Part shown: positions 58,231 through 64,000 of the stretch, piece by piece | Numbering within the stretch: position 1 is the stretch's first letter | Layout: each line of letters opens with the position of its first letter | Source of the DNA: Nymphaea colorata | Lineage: Eukaryota; Streptophyta; Magnoliopsida; Nymphaeales; Nymphaeaceae | Assembly: GCF_008831285.2 (NCBI RefSeq) | Contig: NC_045146.1 | Coordinates: 4,722,972-4,786,971, forward strand | Reading direction: 5' to 3' | DNA length: 64,000 nt | The notes under the pieces: model-generated | What the model saw: only the letters and a program-made list of their open reading frames with translations | Database searches by the model: none | Told to the model about the DNA's origin: nothing | Made by a program: the position numbers and the translations under genes

Positions 58231-58852
58231 GCTATTTTTCACTTTTTCATTATTGTTATTTTTTTGTTAAGAAATTTTATCTTATTTTACCTTTTTATGT
58301 CGTTAAGTTGTTATAATGTTATTTGTTAACTTATTTTAGTATTTTTGTGTAATCTGTTCTGTCCAAACCATGCCTTTCTGTTCTTAGTTATATATTAGTT
58401 CTTACTTATGTCTTACTTATATATTAGTTATCAGCTTTTTTGTTTGTGCTTGTACGAGTTTTATCTGGCAACCGTGCAGCTAAGAAAGTCATGTAAGATG
58501 TTTTTGAATTATATATTAGTTTCCTACATGTGCAGCTGTATCCTTTCCCCCAAAAGTTCCATAGCTAGATCCGCCTCTGATGCCTGATACCATTTGAAGA
58601 GCCCTAGTCATATTACTTATTACTGGATAATGTTTTTGAGTATTATCTATAGAGTATTATAGCTGCACCCATGCCGAAAATTTTTTGGGATTTGCCGCAT
58701 CCCACACCCGCACTTGCAACCACACCGTTCCCTCAGGTGACATAGTTGTGGGATCAAGCAGTAACAAAAAATTCTAGAATTTCAATGCTTGTTTCATCAA
58801 ACAGCTGAATTTTAATTCTTGGATGAAAATTCCAGGCTACCAAACACAACAG
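58231..58852. mobile_element. ~620-bp insertion in inverted cluster leader
   Basis: It is absent from copies 1 and 2, which run from ATGCTGTTCT straight into AAAAATG. Its right end, AATTCCAGGCTACCAAACAC, resembles the complement of the left end of the 55289 insertion, so the two may belong to one family. Confidence 0.55.
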
Positions 58853-58974
58853 AAAAATGGAACATGGAATTTTTGTTTTATTCTATTTTCACTTGGTGTT
58901 ATCATCTCGATCATAACTTTGGGGCACCAACAAAAGCCCCTTAAAATTTTCCCATTGCAACAGGAGAATTTTGA

Positions 58975-59024
<50 letters not shown>

Positions 59025-59106
59025 TGGTGGAAGCTGGTAATTAGAGTTGTCAGATGTATTTATCGTTCTGGCAGTCTCTCTCTCTCTCTCTTAAGAAGCT
59101 CTTGGA

Positions 59107-59242
59107 TGATCTCTTACACCAATTTCTCATGGTTTTAGAGTTATCCATCTAAATATCTCTCATAAGGTTTTAGATACAAATGCATGATTTTGTTGAGTCC
59201 TTTGTTTACCATGGGCATAATGAATAATGTGTTGCTAAATTC
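59107..59242 (+). ncRNA. Candidate H/ACA unit C6, copy 3 (ACA changed)
   Basis: H-box-like ATACAA and 3' hairpin. Terminal box AAA, as in the other copies. Confidence 0.35.
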
Positions 59243-59309
59243 AACGCAAAAGAGAAATCTTCCAAATGTATGTGGTTATGTTTCTTGGGGTGGTTGTATG
59301 GTGTTGAGT

Positions 59310-59382
59310 GTCCAATGATGGCAAGTAATCTTTGAGACCTGATTTTCTGTTGATGAAAATTACAACAATCTTTCTGAGGACC
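59310..59382 (+). ncRNA. Box C/D snoRNA B6, copy 3 (18S rRNA guide)
   Basis: GTCC/GGAC stem, ATGATGG, guide TAATCTTTGAGAC, CTGA, a good C' TTGATGA and a final CTGA. It is the best-preserved B6. Confidence 0.8.
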
Positions 59383-59600
59383 AATTAGAATTAGTCGTTC
59401 TCTCCACCAAGATGTATCACTTGGAAGATTTCTAATTTCTTTCAACTCCCTTCAAGCATATCTTATTGTACATTGGCTTCATTTGTTTTGAATTTTTCTT
59501 TTGCTTGTTGTGTTCTTGATAGCTATTCAGTTTGGGGTGGAGTTGATTGGGCTTTGGGCATTTTTTTTTTGTTTTGTTCGGAGTCTCTCTTATGAACCCT

Positions 59601-59748
59601 TTGATGGGTCTCTCATGACACATAATGATGGTCTTTGGGTAACTCATCTCCACCTTTGGGTGCAAGGTCCAAGGTCCAATGGCAGGTATATATTGAGTTG
59701 CTCTGCCTTGTTTGTTAAAGATATAGTGAAAAACGTACTATGACATTC
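59601..59748 (+). ncRNA. Candidate H/ACA snoRNA C5, copy 3
   Basis: It ends GACATTC; same plan as 15144-15290. Confidence 0.45.
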
Positions 59749-59882
59749 AACAGAAGAAGTATTTTCTGTCATGAACTACTATTTTCCAGCCAAGCCTTGT
59801 GAAGACACACATACACACACTCTCATTTCTATTTGTTAATTTTATGGCCTTATACTTTCTTTTTGTTTCACCAATATTTTAA

Positions 59883-59935
59883 GGTTCGATGATGGCATGT
59901 AATCTTTGAGGCCTGATTTACATTGACAAGTGAGT
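59883..59935 (+). ncRNA. Box C/D unit B5, copy 3, 3' half deleted
   Basis: GGTTCGATGATGG, guide TAATCTTTGAGGC and CTGA are present. A deletion removes the second guide. Confidence 0.4.
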
Positions 59936-60110
59936 GAATCAAGTAAGCTTTGCTTTTTGCTATGTAGTTTTTGTTTTAGTTGTTTTCTGGAAAAGTCGTT
60001 GATAATATCCTTTGTTTATACCCTTTCTCTATCCTCTGTATATATGCCTATCACGTCTGTCCATGTGGCCTTTGTGTGTGAATTCTGCAGCCATTGAGTT
60101 CGTCATGGGG

Positions 60111-60190
60111 TGGGATGATGAAATGCACTGGGCGCTGAACAATTTTTGTTGATGGAAATGTGTTTGCCTAGTAAGCATTGTCTGACTTAC
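60111..60190 (+). ncRNA. Box C/D snoRNA A4, copy 3
   Basis: GATGATGA, TGCACTGGGCG-CTGA, TTGATGG and TAAGCATTGT-CTGA. Confidence 0.65.
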
Positions 60191-60317
60191 AAAAACTAGC
60201 CCAATCCTCTCTCTCTCTCTCTCTTTGTCTCCCTCCCCTCCCTTTCTCTTACCAGCAGTGTCCGATGGATGGAGCTGTTGGATGTACCAGGGCCACCCTC
60301 TTTTTAAAAGCTCTTTA

Positions 60318-60445
60318 ATGGTTTCTTCCACATTTTCTGATGTGTGTTAATGTCAATATCCCTTATAAGGGAATAGATACAAATGCAGGATTTCATTGGG
60401 TCACTCTACGTTGTTTATCATGGGCATTGTGAATAATCTTGCAAA
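60318..60445 (+). ncRNA. Candidate H/ACA unit C4, copy 3
   Basis: ATACAA H-box-like motif and 3' hairpin. The tail reads TTGCAAATG, so ACA is changed. Confidence 0.35.
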
Positions 60446-60486
60446 TGTATGTGTGTATATTTTTCGGTGGTCTGAGGGTGTTGAGT

Positions 60487-60560
60487 GTCCGATGATGGCT
60501 AATAATCTTTGAGACCTGATTTTCTCTAGATGAATATTTCAAGCGATCATTCTGAGGACC
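60487..60560 (+). ncRNA. Box C/D snoRNA B4, copy 3 (18S rRNA guide)
   Basis: GTCC/GGAC stem, GATGATGG, guide TAATCTTTGAGAC, and CTGA twice. Confidence 0.75.
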
Positions 60561-60880
60561 AATTAAAACCAGCACTTCTTTCCTCCAAGATATATGTTTC
60601 AAAGATTTTTAACTTTTAAGCTCTTTTAGTGCCCTTTAGGATCCAGTGTAAATAGGCTTCATTTGTTTTGAGTTCCTCCTTCACTTGTTATGTTTCTTAC
60701 CTGGCCTTGTGGTACAACCTGATGATGGTATAATGATGGGTCGAAGGTTCGAGAACTGGTAGAGCTAGCGAGAACTAAGAAGAGTTTAGGGTCAAGTTGA
60801 TCCATTGAGCTGTGGGTAACTTTTTGTTTGTTTTTGGGTGGTGGCCCTCTATCCTTCTCTCTCTTTTTATAAGCCAATTG

Positions 60881-61023
60881 ATGGGTCTCTGTGCCACATT
60901 ATGATGGTTTCGAGTAACCCATCTTGAACTTTGGGTTCAAGGGCTGAGATCCATTGGCAGGTATTTGTTGAGTCACTCTGCCTTGTTTGTCAAAGGTATA
61001 GTGAATAACGTACTGCAACATTC
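60881..61023 (+). ncRNA. Candidate H/ACA snoRNA C3, copy 3
   Basis: The clearest C unit. The 5' half has a perfect CTTGAAC/GTTCAAG inner helix and outer GGGTCTC/GAGATCC pairing. The 3' half has GCAG/CTGC and TCACT/AGTGA around a pocket. It ends ACATTC. Confidence 0.55.
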
Positions 61024-61154
61024 AAGAGAATAATGATAACATTCTTTTTTCCATCAAAATCTTTGAAAACCCTCTCTCTCTCTCTCTCTTTTCCTTTGCT
61101 TAATTTTATGTTGTCCTTATACTTTCTTTTTCTTTTGCTTAACAGTTATTTCAA

Positions 61155-61227
61155 GGTTCGATGATGGCATGTAATCTTTGAGACCTGATTATCATTGATG
61201 AAAATTATAAGCAGTCTCACTGAGGAC
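61155..61227 (+). ncRNA. Box C/D snoRNA B3, copy 3 (18S rRNA guide)
   Basis: The most canonical unit: GGTTC/GGACC stem, GATGATGG, guide TAATCTTTGAGAC with D' CTGA, C' TTGATGA, and second guide AAGCAGTCTCA with D CTGA. Confidence 0.85.
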
Positions 61228-61371
61228 CGAGTAAACCACATAATCTTCACAACTTCACTTTTATGGAACTGTTTTCATTTTTTTTAAAGTTGTTAACATC
61301 TTTTCCATGCCTTCTCTTTCTATCATTGCATCTACATGCCTGCACGTCTGTCAATGTGAACTCTATGTGTG

Positions 61372-61926
61372 TGTTGAAATCACAAGTTCCTATCAGTACG
61401 AGTGAGATTTAAGTGATTCTTTTGATCACACATATTTAATTGAATGTGCTTAACTTGTTGTTACGTCGATATTGAACGATTTAGTGGACTGACATCACAA
61501 GTTTGTATGAAAATGAATGAGATTAAATCATTCATTTGATCCCTTGTAGTTAACCTAATGTGTTTCACATGTTATTGCATTCGTAATGAATGATTTAAAT
61601 GATTCAAAACTCAAGTTCATATGAATACAAACGGGATCTATGCTTTAGTTTGATCCCTTGTAGTTAATGCAATGAGTTGAACTTGTTGTTACATATATAG
61701 TGAACAATTTAAGGGATTGAAATCACAGACTTGTATCCATACGAGTGTATTTTAAGTGATTTTGTCATTTAATAATGCATATTTAATTTATTGTGTTCAA
61801 CTTGTTGTTACATTCATATCGAATGATTTAGTGAATTGAATTCATAAGTTTGTATAAAAATGAATGAGATTCAAGTCATTCATGTGATCTCTTATAGTTA
61901 ATCTAATGTGTTTCACTTGTTATAAT
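61372..61926. repeat. ~117-bp tandem repeat, nearly five units
   Basis: Units begin near 61376, 61492, 61609, 61724 and 61841 with variants of AATCACAAGTTTGTAT, and share AACTTGTTGTTAC or CACATGTTATTGC ends. Units 1 and 4 resemble each other, as do 2 and 5. Confidence 0.85.
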
Positions 61927-64000
61927 GTGCCACACCCCGACCTTTTGACACTCAAACATTTTTTTTTCTAACATCAAACATTGAGGTGTGACTACACAAC
62001 AATTCAAAAAGAAATGAGCCAAGTAATTCAAAACAATGGGGCAAGCTTTCCATTATATAGTATTTCAGTTCAACTGTACATTTGACAAAAATGCTCCAAA
62101 CTGTATAATTGATGCCTAACAAAAACAAGACATCAATAAAACCAAAATAAGACGTGCCGGCACTACAAAAACAAAACCCAAAACCTCTCCAGTAGGACGT
62201 GAGTGTAGCCATCCGCTTAGCCTGCTGCCCCGGGTCCGTCAAAACCTGAAAATGGAAACAATGGAAGGCTTAGCCTTCGCAGTATAGCAACAAGCCAGGG
62301 AAAAGTCCAAACCCTCTTAAGTAGGGCTCAATTATACAAGCAACATCAGAACAATCTATCATTATGTCGTGTCAGGACACGACATGCAGAAGCCACTCAA
62401 TGGCTACAATAACATAATTTTAATCACATGCAAGGCATGCTCAAACATGTCACTTGCATTCATAAGCACAACAGTCACATGCACATCAATCCTGTACATT
62501 TCAATCACATACATTTCAGTTTCATTACTATCAGTGAATTTACAGTTCCTGTGGGTGCAAACACAGGCACGTGCACACCGCGGGCGGCCTACAGTCGAGA
62601 GACAATCCCCGTGGTGGCCCAGAACAGTATGGATCCATCTATCCGCTGCAGCGGTAGAGCACTCATCCATGGATGTGTGAATTCCAAGGAGAGATACTCA
62701 GCCTTCCCTATGACGCCTAGGTTGGGAAGACGGGAACCTACACTCCAAGCGCATCACACAACATTACCCTGGGGCCTTGCACCGCTTGCGCTCCGAACAG
62801 GCCAGACCAGTGGCGAAAGCGGGACAACTCCCAAACACATAGCCACATCTCACTGGCCTCTCATCTCTTATTCTTTCATTCTTATACTTATACTTGCACA
62901 AACACCATTAACTGGCTAGCTCATGGGGTTGGTTCACTTCACGAGTGAACCCACACCTCCAATTGCCTTCACACGAGTATTACACATACAACAATAGTTT
63001 TGGCTAGCCGTCATAACAAAATGGGTACAACTACCCTCTGTGCAATCATTTGCATCATTGCCCGCGGCAATGTGTATTTAATAAACACAACATTCACATT
63101 CATCATCATAACAATCACATCTTTGAAAACTTAGCCAAACCACAGAGAGTAGTCTCGATCTGTGGTGGGCTCGTAGTTGTCCTATGCAGTTATCATTGTA
63201 GGATGCTTTCTTATGCAAAATTGGGGTCGAGGAGACACTCGACTCGATACCTCGCCTCATTTGTCCTAAACAGTTATCAATTCTAGCATGCACATGCAAA
63301 TGCGTAACATTTTCAAAACAATTACTATAAGCCTTTCAAAACAATTCATATCATGTCTCAATTCATGTACATGCATACACACATTCATTCACGGAACAAT
63401 CAATCAATTCACATCACAAATCCGAGGATCTCATGATCCTAGGAACACACATTCACACACTTGGCCAGGTAGGGATTTGCCTGAAATGTCGCCATACCTG
63501 TGGCGCGTTCACAAGACTCTTCAAAATGCCTCGAGCTTTGAATCCGGTAGCTCAAGGTCGATGGGACGTGCCCGGTGTACCTGCAAACATACACAAGTGG
63601 TAAATGACTAAATTCTACATTAGTTTAGATTCACAATCAAAACAAATATAAAACAAAATCATTGAGGCACGCCATTGCCCAAAGAGGGTATCGACGGGTA
63701 GTGTCGACCCACAAAGCCCTCAAGAGGGTCTCTCCTCAGTCCTAGAGGTCACCACTAGAGGTTTAAGCTTCGCACCATCGATTTGAATCGATCACTAATC
63801 CATTTTTCTCTTGCTTCCTTAGTGAAGGTGTCTTCCCAACATGTACCCCTCTTCCTTCCCATACATACTACCTATGTCGACAAAGACGCTCCCAAGCGTT
63901 CACAAAGACGGCCCTACACTTCTCCACAACATCACAATCTTAACCATGCTTCTCTATTGCTTCACAAATTAACTCATCATGCTTAAATGATCATTATAGG
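61927..64000 (-). mobile_element. Gypsy LTR fragment (minus), runs off window
   Basis: Its end TGTGCCACACCCCGACC is the complement of an LTR terminus like the one at 2740-2760. Much of it is similar, inverted, to 6906-7850. No internal domain adjoins at 61926, so it is a solo or truncated LTR. The open frames inside have no recognised product. Confidence 0.65.

Larger units (their letters stand above)
57870..61370 (+). repeat. snoRNA cluster, inverted truncated copy 3
   Basis: Plus-strand copy of C6 B6 C5 B5 A4 C4 B4 C3 B3. It stops before A3, where a 117-bp tandem repeat begins. Confidence 0.8.

Noticed and set aside
62428-62919. 163-residue open frame near the right edge
   Set aside because: It lies inside a minus-strand gypsy LTR fragment; composition and lack of motifs argue against a gene.

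Overview
This is nuclear DNA of a flowering plant. It has plant-type Ty1/copia and Ty3/gypsy retrotransposons with TGGTATCAGAGC-type primer-binding sites, hAT-like DNA elements with 8-bp target-site duplications (TSDs), and exons of conserved plant genes: PIG-C, a FAM133-like gene and plastid cysteine desulfurase NFS2. I cannot place it to a species. Host coding sequence is sparse; most of the window is mobile or duplicated DNA.

Layout. 1-7.85 kb is retroelement debris: copia fragments on the minus strand, then a decayed Tekay/Del-like gypsy element on the plus strand, then an LTR piece. 9.65-10.56 kb is a PIG-C gene (minus) with a homopolymer frameshift. 11.57-16.4 kb is a cluster of box C/D and candidate H/ACA snoRNA units on the minus strand. 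17.2-17.3 kb is the first exon of a FAM133-like gene (minus). 17.56-33.72 kb is one nested insertion: a gypsy element with roughly 3.1-kb LTRs (TSD GCTTC) carrying a complete copia element (TSD GTTTA) in its left LTR. 34.1-44.9 kb is a second copy of the snoRNA cluster, split at 38.6-43.95 kb by another copia element (TSD AGAAG). 44.9-46.0 kb is the inner end of a large inverted repeat whose other arm, 53.94-61.37 kb, carries a third, truncated snoRNA cluster on the plus strand. The spacer, 46-53.9 kb, holds two decayed NFS2 exons and two hAT-like elements, one of which captured a short-chain dehydrogenase fragment. 61.37-61.93 kb is a 117-bp tandem repeat. 61.93-64 kb is a minus-strand gypsy LTR fragment.

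The main discovery is the snoRNA array. Three unit types recur: A (C/D), B (C/D) and C (H/ACA-like). In copy 1 the transcriptional order is (C-B-C-B-A) three times, then one extra A. Unit B carries 13 nt exactly complementary to the 5' end of plant 18S rRNA, directly upstream of a CTGA box, which predicts 2'-O-methylation of C38 (Arabidopsis numbering). A telo-box and a conserved leader with a GTGAGT splice-donor-like site precede all three clusters, as expected for a snoRNA host transcript. The cluster has been copied directly and in inverted orientation. One copy was then cut by a retrotransposon.
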